Below are positions 52,989-60,394 of a stretch of 64,000 nt of DNA, in pieces. This DNA comes from JAKVJE01 sp047722305 (GTDB lineage Bacteria; Actinomycetota; Actinomycetes; Actinomycetales; Microbacteriaceae). The position numbers were made by a program, and so were the translations under genes. The notes under the pieces are model-generated. The model worked only from the letters and a program-made list of their open reading frames with translations. It had not been told where the DNA came from and ran no database searches. Positions within the stretch are counted from its first letter, which is position 1. Each line of letters begins with the position of its first letter. Where the stretch lies: contig JBDNYM010000002.1 of NCBI GenBank assembly GCA_047722305.1, positions 1 through 64,000 on the forward strand, read 5' to 3'.

Positions 52989-53944
52989 GACGAGGGGGTG
53001 GGGACGCGGCCGGCGGCGCCGGGAGCAGAAGGAACGCGCGAGCGCTGCTCCGGGTACCTGCCGGCCGCGGCCCACAGGTCATGGAAGTGGTTGATGGGGC
53101 CGTGCCCACGCCCGACGTGCAGATCGTCGGCGAAGCGGAGGGCATCGGTGAGCCAGTCGCTGGCGGCCCGCACCGCCTGGCGCCAGTCGCCGGTGCGCGC
53201 GTAGAGGGTGGCGATGGCCGACGAGATGGAGCAGCCGGTGCCGTGGGTGTTCACGGTGTCGACCCGTTCGGTGATGTAGCGCCACTCGGTGTCGTCGCCG
53301 AGCGCCCCGTTGACGTCGACGAGGGCGTTGGGCAGTCGGTCGCCGTGCAGGTGGCCGCCCTTGACCAGCACCATCACCCCGGCGCGCTCGGATACCGCCC
53401 GCGCCTGGGCGATGGCTGCGTCGATGCCCTCGGCGGGCTCGGCGCCGGCGAGCACCGCCAGCTCGGGGATGTTCGGGGTGATGAGGTCGGCGACCGGCAG
53501 CAGCTCGCGCAGAGCGCCCTCGGCGCGGGGGTCGAGCAGGCGGTCGCCGCTGGTGGCCACCATCACCGGGTCGAGCACCAGCGGGGGGCGGTCGGCGGCG
53601 GGCTCGGTGAGCCAGCCGTGCACGGTCTCGGCGATGCCGGCGTCGCCCAGCATCCCGATCTTGATGGCGTCGAGCTCGACGTCGTCGCGCACCGCATCCA
53701 GTTGCTCGCGCAGGAAGCTCACCGGCGGCTCGTGCACGCTGCGCACGCCCTGCGTGTTCTGCGCCACCAGCGCGGTGATCACCGACAGGGCGTAGCCGCC
53801 CTGTGCGCTGATGCTCTTGATGTCGGCCATGGCGCCGGCTCCCCCGCTGGGGTCGGTGCCGGCGATGCTGAGGACGCGCGGAACGCCGGGCCGGGTGGCA
53901 TCGGTCGGTGACTGGCGGTTCGGCGACTGCATACGGTCGTCCAT
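52985..53944 (-). CDS. thiD: Hydroxymethylpyrimidine (phosphate) kinase
   Basis: ThiD phosphorylates HMP and HMP-P to HMP-PP, the pyrimidine substrate of ThiE. The 319 residues show a ribokinase-like fold. VLSIAGTDPSGGAGAMADIK is near residue 25, and ALDAIKIGMLGD-type residues are near 95. PPLVLDPVMVATSGDRLLD is near 120, LITPNIPELAVLAG near 150, and the C-terminal anion hole HGTGCSISSAIATL near 230. The C-terminal 45 residues are extra and low-complexity. GGAGGG before ATG 53944 is part of the TPP riboswitch. The permease is coupled downstream. Confidence 0.95.
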   Translation of the reverse strand: MDDRMQSPNRQSPTDATRPGVPRVLSIAGTDPSGGAGAMADIKSISAQGGYALSVITALVAQNTQGVRSVHEPPVSFLREQLDAVRDDVELDAIKIGMLGDAGIAETVHGWLTEPAADRPPLVLDPVMVATSGDRLLDPRAEGALRELLPVADLITPNIPELAVLAGAEPAEGIDAAIAQARAVSERAGVMVLVKGGHLHGDRLPNALVDVNGALGDDTEWRYITERVDTVNTHGTGCSISSAIATLYARTGDWRQAVRAASDWLTDALRFADDLHVGRGHGPINHFHDLWAAAGRYPEQRSRVPSAPGAAGRVPTPSS

Positions 53945-53950
53945 AGATCA

Positions 53951-54020
53951 TCCCTCCGCTCGTATTGACGAGATCAGGTTCGCGGGTCTTATCTCAGCTC
54001 GGCCTGGACCGGGCACCCCG
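53951..54020 (-). promoter_or_regulatory. TPP riboswitch (THI element) controlling thiD and the ABC operon
   Basis: Read on the minus strand the landmarks are CGGGGTGCCC, a variable stem, GCTGAGATAAGACCC, GAACCTGATCTCG, TCAATACGAGCGGAGGGA. The 3' strand ends in the thiD Shine-Dalgarno sequence, so ligand binding should reduce translation. A TATACT -10-like hexamer lies upstream at 54045-54050. Because the five downstream genes overlap or sit close together, the importer is placed under thiamine pyrophosphate control. Confidence 0.95.
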
Positions 54021-54071
54021 TATCTACTTGTTGAATTTGTCCCCAGTATACGCCGGGATGGGGCGGTCCTC

Positions 54072-54977
54072 TCAGCTCGATGCCAACGCCCAGCCCACCG
54101 CATCCGTAACCGTGGGATGGCGGAAGGAGAATCCGCCCGCGGTCAGCCGCTGCGGGACGAGGCGCTGATCGGCCAGGAACAGCTCCGCCCCGGCGTCCCC
54201 GAGCGCGGCCCGGACGGCCGCGGCGGGCAGCGGCACCCGCAGGGGCAGCGCACCGGCCCGGCGGGCGATCTCGCGCAGCACGCGGCTCGCGGTCGCCGGC
54301 TGCGGGCCAGCCAGGTTCACGGCGCCCGTCAGATCCCCGTGGAGGGCGAAGGCGATGGCTCGGGCCTCATCCAGCAGCGAGATCCAGGGCCAGTGCTGTT
54401 CGCCGGAACCGATACGGGTCAGCCCGAGACGCGCCAGGGCCCGCAGCGGCGGCAGCGACCCGGCATCCGGCCCCAGCACGAGGCCGGTGCGCACCCGCAC
54501 GATCCGGGTGCGCTCGTCCGCCCGCGCGCCGCGCTCCCAGAGGCGGCACACGCCGGCGAGGAAGCCGCCGCCGGCAGCGGCCGTCTCCGGCAGCTCCTCG
54601 CCGGGCCGGGAGCCGTAGTAGCCCGACGCCGACGCCTGCACCCACACGCGCGGCGGGTCGGCCGCGCGACGCAGGCCGGCGGACAACGTCCCGACCGCGC
54701 CGAGCCGGCTGCCGAGGATGCCCTCGCGCCGGGCGCGGGTCCACGGCAGCTGCGAGATGGGGGCGCCCGCGAGGTCGACCAGGCCGTCCGCCCAGGCGAG
54801 CGCCGCTGCCGGCACCGTCCCCCGGCCGAGGGCCGGGTCCCAGAACCAGGTGTCCGGCCGGTCGGGCACCGTGGACGCCGACCGGGCCAGCAGGCGCACC
54901 TCGTCGCCCTCGGCGCGCAGCACCCGCTGCAGCTCCCGGCCGATGAAGCCGCTGCCGCCCGCGATCAGCACTCGCAT
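54072..54977 (-). CDS. SDR39U1/TIGR01777-family NAD(P)-dependent epimerase-like protein
   Basis: 301 residues, extended SDR. MRVLIAGGSGFIGRELQRVL is the dinucleotide loop. LVDLAGAPISQLPWTRARRE near residue 67 and VQASASGYYGSRPGEELPET near 113 are family signatures. WPWISLLDEARAI near 200 and VNLAGPQPATASRVLREIAR near 220 complete the pattern. In this family the catalytic Lys of SDRs is often lost and the function is unknown, although a link to cell division (YfcH, SulA-like) has been suggested. It lies about 50 bp upstream of the thiD riboswitch on the same strand. Confidence 0.85.
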   Translation of the reverse strand: MRVLIAGGSGFIGRELQRVLRAEGDEVRLLARSASTVPDRPDTWFWDPALGRGTVPAAALAWADGLVDLAGAPISQLPWTRARREGILGSRLGAVGTLSAGLRRAADPPRVWVQASASGYYGSRPGEELPETAAAGGGFLAGVCRLWERGARADERTRIVRVRTGLVLGPDAGSLPPLRALARLGLTRIGSGEQHWPWISLLDEARAIAFALHGDLTGAVNLAGPQPATASRVLREIARRAGALPLRVPLPAAAVRAALGDAGAELFLADQRLVPQRLTAGGFSFRHPTVTDAVGWALASS

Positions 54978-54989
54978 CGCCGCCTCGGC

Positions 54990-55922
54990 TCAGTCCGGCA
55001 GGTACGCGTTGGTGACGCAGCCCGCGGCGACCGCTTCGCGCGCCTCGTCCGGCTCGACGCCCAGGTGCCCGCGCGAGATCAGCCACTCGAGGTAGCCGGA
55101 GACCTTGGCCGGGTCGGCCACACCCCAGCGTCCGTCCTCGTCGAACCAGGTCGGGGCCAGCACCGCCAGCGAGGCCCGCAGCGTGTCGGGATCGTAGTTC
55201 GCGCACGGCCCCTGCAGAGCGGCGACGGCTGCGGCCGGCTCGTCGGCGGCCGCCCGGTAGCCGCGGCTGGTGGCGTCGAGCAGATCGCGCACCGCCTGGG
55301 GGTTGCGGTCCAGGGCCTCCCGGCGCACGGCCAGGAAAAACGAGTGGTGCCGTGCCCGGCTGACGGCGTCGAGGTCCAGCACCACCACATCCTCGGGCGG
55401 GGTGGCGCCCACGTAGGGCTCCCAGGCGCCGACACTCACGAACGCGTCGAAGCGCCCCTTCTCCACGTCGCGCATGTCGGGCTCCCAATCCCCCGGCGGC
55501 ACCAGCTCGACGCGCGCGAAGTCGCCGCCATCGGTCTCCACCGCCTCCTGCAGCTCCGTGCGCAGGCGCTTCGTGCCCAGCGGGATGCACACGCGGTGCC
55601 CTTCCAACTCGCGCAGCCGGGTGATGCCGGTGCCGCGCCGAGTCACCACGCCGCCGATCTGCCGCTGATTCAGCACCGCCACCGACACCAGCCGGTGCTC
55701 GGCGCCATGCTGATGGCGCACCAGGTCGATGAGCCGCATCAGCGCGTAATCGACCTCGCCGCGCTCCAGCAGCGTGGCCGGGTCGCCGCGGAATAGGTCG
55801 CCCGACGAGAAATCCGGATCTATGCCGTGACCGGCGTACCATCCGCGCTGGCGGGCGAGGAAGAACCCCGCGTGATTCGTCCACGGGTGGACGTATTCGA
55901 GCCGAACCCTGGTGATCGCCAT
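54990..55922 (-). CDS. NMT1/THI5-like domain protein without a signal peptide
   Basis: 310 residues. The N-terminus VRLEYVHPWTNHAGFFLARQ resembles the opening strand and helix of NMT1/THI5/SsuA-like binding proteins (xNHxGxxxAxxxGxY), followed by RGWYAGHGIDPDF. There is no signal peptide or lipobox, and AAAGGAG precedes the ATG, so it is probably cytoplasmic. The cysteine-rich CCCFC-type motif of yeast THI5 is absent. It could be a cytoplasmic enzyme or an orphan ligand sensor; thiamine linkage is only suggested by the neighbourhood. Divergent from a DHODH-like gene, 133 bp away. Confidence 0.6.
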   Translation of the reverse strand: MAITRVRLEYVHPWTNHAGFFLARQRGWYAGHGIDPDFSSGDLFRGDPATLLERGEVDYALMRLIDLVRHQHGAEHRLVSVAVLNQRQIGGVVTRRGTGITRLRELEGHRVCIPLGTKRLRTELQEAVETDGGDFARVELVPPGDWEPDMRDVEKGRFDAFVSVGAWEPYVGATPPEDVVVLDLDAVSRARHHSFFLAVRREALDRNPQAVRDLLDATSRGYRAAADEPAAAVAALQGPCANYDPDTLRASLAVLAPTWFDEDGRWGVADPAKVSGYLEWLISRGHLGVEPDEAREAVAAGCVTNAYLPD

Positions 55923-56055
55923 CGTGTGCTCCTTTGCACCGGACTGTTCCCTGCTGGCGATTGTAGGGACGGCGGCTGCGAGCTGTCTCGACAGCGACGC
56001 CCGGCCGGGAGCACAATGGACCGGGCCGCCGGGCCCGGGCACCGAGGGGGACCGC

Positions 56056-57147
56056 ATGACACGAGAGTTCGATCCGGGACGAGCGCTCTACGATCCCGCC
56101 GCCGACTATGAGCAGAACTACCGCCGCGGGCCGGGCGAACGCTGGATCGCCGACACGGCGCCGAGCGACCCGTTCGATCCCGCCGCAGCGCACCGGTTCG
56201 CCGGTGCCGACCTGCGCCGTCCTTTCGGCATCCCCGCCGGCCCCCTGCTCAACGCCGCCTATGTCGAAGCGGCCTTCCGCAACGGGTTCGACCTCAACGT
56301 CTACAAGACGGTCCGTTCGCTGGCCTACCCCGTGCATCCCGCGCCCAACGTGCTCTCCGTGCACATCCCGGCCGGGCTGGCCGGCTGGGGCGCCGAGCTG
56401 GCCGTACGAGCCGACACCGACTTCCGGGCGCCGCTGAGCATCTGCAACTCGTTCGGGGTGCCCAGCCGCGAGCCCGACGAGTGGCAGCCCGACCTGCAGC
56501 GCGCCGTGGCCGCCGCCGGTCCCGGGCAGGCGACGATCGGCAGCTTCCAGGCCACCCCCCGCCCCGGTGCCGGTGCGGGCGCGTTCCTCGCCGACCACGC
56601 CGCCACCGCCCGGCTGGTGGTCGAGACCGGCGCGCCGATCATCGAGCTCGACGCCAGCTGCCCCAACGAGGGCTCCGGCAACCTGCTCTGCTTCGACGCC
56701 GCCACCCTGGCACGGGCCTGCGGTGCCATCAAGGACGCCGTGGGCGATGTCCCCCTGGGGGTCAAGATCAGCGCGTTCGCCGACGACGAGCGGCTGCGCG
56801 CCGTGGTGCGCGAGACCGGCGGACTGGTCGCGTACTACGCGGCGATCAACACCCTGCCGGCCACCCTCGTCGACGCCGCCGGGCGCCAGGCGCTGCCCGG
56901 CGCCGGACGCGCGGTCGGGGGCGTGTGCGGAGCGGCCATCCTGCCCGCCGCCCTCGGCATGGTGGCGCGGGTCAGGCCGCTGCGCGCCGAGCGGGGGCGC
57001 GGCTACGGGGTGCTCGGGGTCGGCGGGGTCGGCTCGGCCGAGGACGCCCGCCGGATGGTGGGCGCCGGGGCCGACGCCGTGATGAGCGCCACGGCGGCCA
57101 TGTGGGACCCCGATCTGGCGGCCGAGGTCGTGCCCGCCTGGGAGTAG
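56056..57147 (+). CDS. Dihydroorotate-dehydrogenase-family flavoprotein
   Basis: 363 residues, PF01180-type TIM barrel. RRPFGIPAGPLLNAAYVEAA is near residue 54, VYKTVRSLAYPVHPAPNVLS near 85, ELDASCPNEGSGN near 200, GVKISAFADDERLR near 235, and GVLGVGGVGSAEDARRMVGA plus GADAVMSATAAMWDPDLAAE at the C-terminus bind FMN phosphate. Class determinants differ from canonical PyrD (no N-terminal extension, modified ends), and the catalytic Ser/Cys loop (NSFGVPSREP) is unusual. It is therefore safer to call it a DHODH-like enzyme than pyrD. No pyr genes lie nearby. Confidence 0.7.
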   Translation: MTREFDPGRALYDPAADYEQNYRRGPGERWIADTAPSDPFDPAAAHRFAGADLRRPFGIPAGPLLNAAYVEAAFRNGFDLNVYKTVRSLAYPVHPAPNVLSVHIPAGLAGWGAELAVRADTDFRAPLSICNSFGVPSREPDEWQPDLQRAVAAAGPGQATIGSFQATPRPGAGAGAFLADHAATARLVVETGAPIIELDASCPNEGSGNLLCFDAATLARACGAIKDAVGDVPLGVKISAFADDERLRAVVRETGGLVAYYAAINTLPATLVDAAGRQALPGAGRAVGGVCGAAILPAALGMVARVRPLRAERGRGYGVLGVGGVGSAEDARRMVGAGADAVMSATAAMWDPDLAAEVVPAWE

Positions 57148-57183
57148 GGTCCCGGGCTCGAAGTATCCCCCTGACCATCCCCC

Positions 57184-57304
57184 TGACGCCAGCGCACATT
57201 GATCGCGCGGTGGCCAGCAGGGTTGCGCGCGAGATCGGCGCCAGGACGGCGATCGTCCCGGGCGCCACATCCTGTGGACGGCCGATCACTGTGCGCTGGC
57301 GTCA
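57184..57304. repeat. 121-bp element with 22-bp inverted ends
   Basis: TGACGCCAGCGCACA at 57184-57198 is exactly inverted at 57290-57304, and pairing extends through GATCG with one mismatch. The interior has a GGCGCC/GGCGCC pair and no reading frame. No clear target duplication is seen. It could be a short non-autonomous element, a paired operator, or a strong bidirectional terminator-like fold between convergent genes. Confidence 0.7.
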
Positions 57305-57342
57305 CCACCGACCGTAGACACCCGTCTCCGGGACAATCCAAC

Positions 57343-57552
57343 TCACCGATCGCGCGGCGGACGCCGGGCGAGGACGACCCCGTAGGCGAGCAGCGCCAGC
57401 GACAGCCCCAGCCCGACGAGCTTCGCCCAGACCGGCCCCACGGTGTTGCCGAGCAGCCCGAACATCACGGCCAGGGCCAGCACCGGCACCGGCCGGGCCC
57501 GCCGGTCGAGGGCCGTGAGCCATTCCCGCCCGCGCTGCACGGCCCGCCTCAC
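57343..57552 (-). CDS. Small two-helix membrane protein
   Basis: 69 residues. A basic N-terminus (MRRAVQRGREWLTALDRRAR) is followed by two hydrophobic segments, VPVLALAVMFGLLGNTVGPV and LVGLGLSLALLAYGVVLA. The start is GTG at 57552, overlapping the stop of the flavin oxidoreductase gene (GTGA), which argues for a real coupled gene. No family recognised. Confidence 0.6.
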   Translation of the reverse strand: MRRAVQRGREWLTALDRRARPVPVLALAVMFGLLGNTVGPVWAKLVGLGLSLALLAYGVVLARRPPRDR

Positions 57553-58562
57553 TTGACCCAGAAGCGGCGGCCGCGGATGAGCGGCGCCGGCCAGGTGCGG
57601 TCGCGGTCGCGGTGGGTGAGCCGGTCAGCGGCGTGGAGGGCCCAGTTGGGGTCGTCGAGCGCGGCCCGGCCGATCTCGATGGCATCGGCCGCACCGTCCA
57701 CGAGCACCTGCTCGGCCTGCTCCGGCTCCGTGATGAGCCCCACCGCGGTGACGGGGAGCCCCGCCCGCCGCACCCGGGCGGCCGCGAACACCTGGTAGCC
57801 CGCCTGCGCGGGGATGCGCGCCGGGGCGTTGCCGCCGGTGGACACGTCGACCCAGTCCGTGGCGCTCAGTCGCACCAGCAGCGGACCCGTCCACACGGCG
57901 CGGACGGCCGCCGCGGTCTCGAGCAGCAGCCGGGCCCGTCCATGCAGGTCGCCGCCGTAGCGGTCGGTGCGGTGGTTGCTCAGCGGCGAGAGGAACTGGT
58001 GCAGCAGGTAGCCGTGGGCGCCGTGCAGCTCGACCACGTCGAAGCCGGCCTCCTGCGCGCGGCGGGCGGCAGCGGCGAACTGGGCGGGGATGGCGGCCGC
58101 TTCGTCCGTGGTCAGCTCGTGGGGCGTCGCGTAGCCGGGGTAGGCGATCGCGGAGGGCCCCACCGGGGTCCAACCGCCGTCCTCGGCCGGGACGGTGCCG
58201 CGCTGCGCATCCCAGGGACGGTACGTCGATCCCTTGCGCCCGGCGTGCTGCAGCTGCACCCCGGAGCGGGCGCCCTGCGCGCGGATGAAGCCGGTGATGC
58301 GCCGCCAGGCCGCGACCTGGGCGTCGTTCCACAGCCCGGTGTCCTGCGGGGTGATGCGCCCCTCCGGCACCACCGCGGTGGCCTCGGCGATGATCAGTCC
58401 GAAGCCGCCGACGGCGCGGGCGCCGAGATGCACGAGGTGCCAGTCGGTGGGCACGCCGTCGCGCGCATCCACCGAGTACTGGCACATGGGCGGCAGCCAG
58501 ATGCGGTTGGGGATGACGAGGTCGCGGATCGTGATGGGATCCAGCAGCAGTGGCTCACTCAT
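57549..58562 (-). CDS. Old-yellow-enzyme (YqjM-like) NADPH:flavin oxidoreductase with internal deletion
   Basis: 337 residues. The OYE landmarks are LPPMCQYSVDARDGVPTDWH near residue 24 (FMN contact and YqjM-type Cys), GVQLQHAGRKGST near 100, FDVVELHGAHGYLLHQFLSP near 175, and NHRTDRYGGDLHGRARLLLE near 198. At residue about 232 the sequence runs from LVRLSATDW straight to VDVSTGGNAPARIP. The roughly 22 residues that normally connect these strands in YqjM homologues are missing, without a frameshift. Enzymatic activity is uncertain. Typical substrates would be activated alkenes. Confidence 0.85.
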   Translation of the reverse strand: MSEPLLLDPITIRDLVIPNRIWLPPMCQYSVDARDGVPTDWHLVHLGARAVGGFGLIIAEATAVVPEGRITPQDTGLWNDAQVAAWRRITGFIRAQGARSGVQLQHAGRKGSTYRPWDAQRGTVPAEDGGWTPVGPSAIAYPGYATPHELTTDEAAAIPAQFAAAARRAQEAGFDVVELHGAHGYLLHQFLSPLSNHRTDRYGGDLHGRARLLLETAAAVRAVWTGPLLVRLSATDWVDVSTGGNAPARIPAQAGYQVFAAARVRRAGLPVTAVGLITEPEQAEQVLVDGAADAIEIGRAALDDPNWALHAADRLTHRDRDRTWPAPLIRGRRFWVK

Positions 58563-58582
58563 GCTCTCAGCCTAACGATCGG

Positions 58583-60154
58583 TCAGTGCCGCCGCTGGCG
58601 CAGCACCCGGACCCCCAGCACCGCGAACGCGATCGCGCCGCCGAGCAGAGCCAGGCTCCAGAGGGCGGCCGATTTGTTCGTGTGCAGTTCCAAGAAACTG
58701 TTCTTGCCACGGTATTTCCTGGGAGCGGCGGCGGCCGAGCCGGAATCGGGGCCAGCGGACGCAGCCCCAGCAGAAGCGGAGGGGGACGCCCCGGTTGCAG
58801 CTGGCGACGCCGCCGCAGCCGGCGGGGACGAGGATGGGGACTCCCCATCGCCGGTGAGGGTCACGGTGGTGGGCAGCGCTGAAGAGACCGTGGCACCGTC
58901 GAAGGCCGTGTAGGTGAACGAGACCTGGTAGTCGCCGGCGGGCAGCAGGTTGAGGGCGGGGGCCAGTCGCGAAGGCGCCACCGTCTGCAGGGTGCGGCCG
59001 TCCTGCGAGATCGCGGCCCGCACGGCGGCATCGGGATGCGCGTTCGCGAACGTGTCGGCCGGGGCGCAGACCCCGTCCACCGATTCGAGCATGGGGTCGA
59101 CCACGGTCAGAGCGTCGAAGTCGGCATCTCGCACCCCGTGGGCGACGGCGCTGACGCTGCCGGGGGTGATGAGACTGGGCGCGGCGCTGACCGCGTGCTG
59201 CACGACCAGCACGCCGAGCAGCTGCCGCGACCCGACGGCGCCGCCGGCGACGGGCGACCCGACCAGGGGCAGCACGGCATACTGCGGCCGTGCCGAGGCG
59301 TCGGTCGGGTAGCGGATGCCGAGCAGCGTCGTCGCGGAACCGGCGGGGACGGCCGCGCCGGCCGGACCCGAACCGTCCTGCCCGGCGGCGGTCCCGCGGA
59401 AGCCGGCGTCGGTGTTCCACCAATCGGAGACGAGCCCCGCGAGCGTGCTCGCCCCGGAACCCTGCAGCGCGGAGGTGCGCGCGGCGTAGTCCGCGGCCGA
59501 GCCGCCGCCGCTCGGATTCGATTCGCGCGAGAGCGTCGCGTCGAAGGCGATCAGGGTGGGGAGGGAGCCGGCCGGCCGCCAGTCCGGCCCGCCGGCGGAC
59601 GCGGACGGCGCCAGCTCGGGCTGCACGACAGCGCTGCCGATGCCGACCGTCGCCCCGGCGGGGCCGACGCTCTGCGCGGAGCCGGCGCGCGAGGTCAGGT
59701 ACAGGTACGAGGCCCAGGGCGCCGGGGTGGCCCCCCCCGCGCCCGCGGCGCCCCGCGGCCGCCCCCCCGCCCGGGGAAGCCCCGCCACCCCCGCCCCCCG
59801 CCCCCCCGTAACCGCCCCCCCCCCCCCCGCGGACACCGGGCTGGTGGCGGGGACGGCGCAGACCGAGCCCGCGCCGGACACCTGCAGCGGACCGGCCCCG
59901 GCGACTGCCGCCGAAGACGTCGCCGCCGCCCGAGCCCCGGAAGATGCCGGGGAGTCAGACCCGGCGGATGCCGGAGAATCAGCCTCGACCGAGGCGGCGG
60001 AACCAGCACCGGCAGACGCACCCGCGGCGGACGCCGGGCTCGCCGCCGCCCGAGCCGTCCCGTTCGGGGTGGCGACGGCACAGGTCGCGGCGAGCAGCGC
60101 CGTGGCTCCGGCGCGGACGGCGAGTCGGGTCAACCGACGTGGCACGCGCCCCAC
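58583..60154 (-). CDS. Secreted, C-terminally membrane-anchored protein of unknown function
   Basis: About 523 residues. The signal peptide (RLAVRAGATALLAATCAVAT, about 10-36) is followed by an Ala/Ser-rich region. Two domains of beta-rich character follow, including GDYQVSFTYTAFDGATVSS near residue 415. A Ser/Pro/Ala spacer leads to a final transmembrane helix (ALWSLALLGGAIAFAVLG) and a basic tail RQRRH. There is no LPXTG box. Residues about 109-142 come from a suspicious C/G homopolymer stretch and should be ignored. The architecture is that of a surface stalk protein; I do not recognise the family. Confidence 0.6.
   Translation of the reverse strand: MGRVPRRLTRLAVRAGATALLAATCAVATPNGTARAAASPASAAGASAGAGSAASVEADSPASAGSDSPASSGARAAATSSAAVAGAGPLQVSGAGSVCAVPATSPVSAGGGGAVTGGRGAGVAGLPRAGGRPRGAAGAGGATPAPWASYLYLTSRAGSAQSVGPAGATVGIGSAVVQPELAPSASAGGPDWRPAGSLPTLIAFDATLSRESNPSGGGSAADYAARTSALQGSGASTLAGLVSDWWNTDAGFRGTAAGQDGSGPAGAAVPAGSATTLLGIRYPTDASARPQYAVLPLVGSPVAGGAVGSRQLLGVLVVQHAVSAAPSLITPGSVSAVAHGVRDADFDALTVVDPMLESVDGVCAPADTFANAHPDAAVRAAISQDGRTLQTVAPSRLAPALNLLPAGDYQVSFTYTAFDGATVSSALPTTVTLTGDGESPSSSPPAAAASPAATGASPSASAGAASAGPDSGSAAAAPRKYRGKNSFLELHTNKSAALWSLALLGGAIAFAVLGVRVLRQRRH
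59729..59831. other. Low-complexity C/G homopolymer stretch inside a gene
   Basis: Long C runs and CCG/CGCC mixtures interrupt an otherwise normal coding region and produce only Gly/Arg/Ala/Pro/Val-type codons. It resembles the stretch at 1-118. The frame stays open, possibly by chance or because the real sequence has similar length. Confidence 0.75.
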
Positions 60155-60394
60155 CTCCCGTCGCTGCGGATCGTCCTCAGGCCCCTCTGCCGGCTCAGGT
60201 CAATAGGCTCCAGGGTACGGGTATGCCTGCGCCCGCACGTCCAGGCGGCGCCCAGGTCGCCCGGCGGCCGGGGCCGAGGACAGCCCGGCTCCGTGCCCTC
60301 GGCAGCGGCGTCGGGTCGCCCCCGGCGGCCGGGGCCGAGGATGCGTCCGGCACTGCGCCCGGGCGAGGCGCCGCCTCGGGGTGACAATGGAGGC

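Noticed and set aside
50137..53145. 1002-codon minus-strand frame covering the ABC operon
   Set aside because: Only its last 333 codons are a gene; the rest is out of frame with the clear permease and first binding protein.
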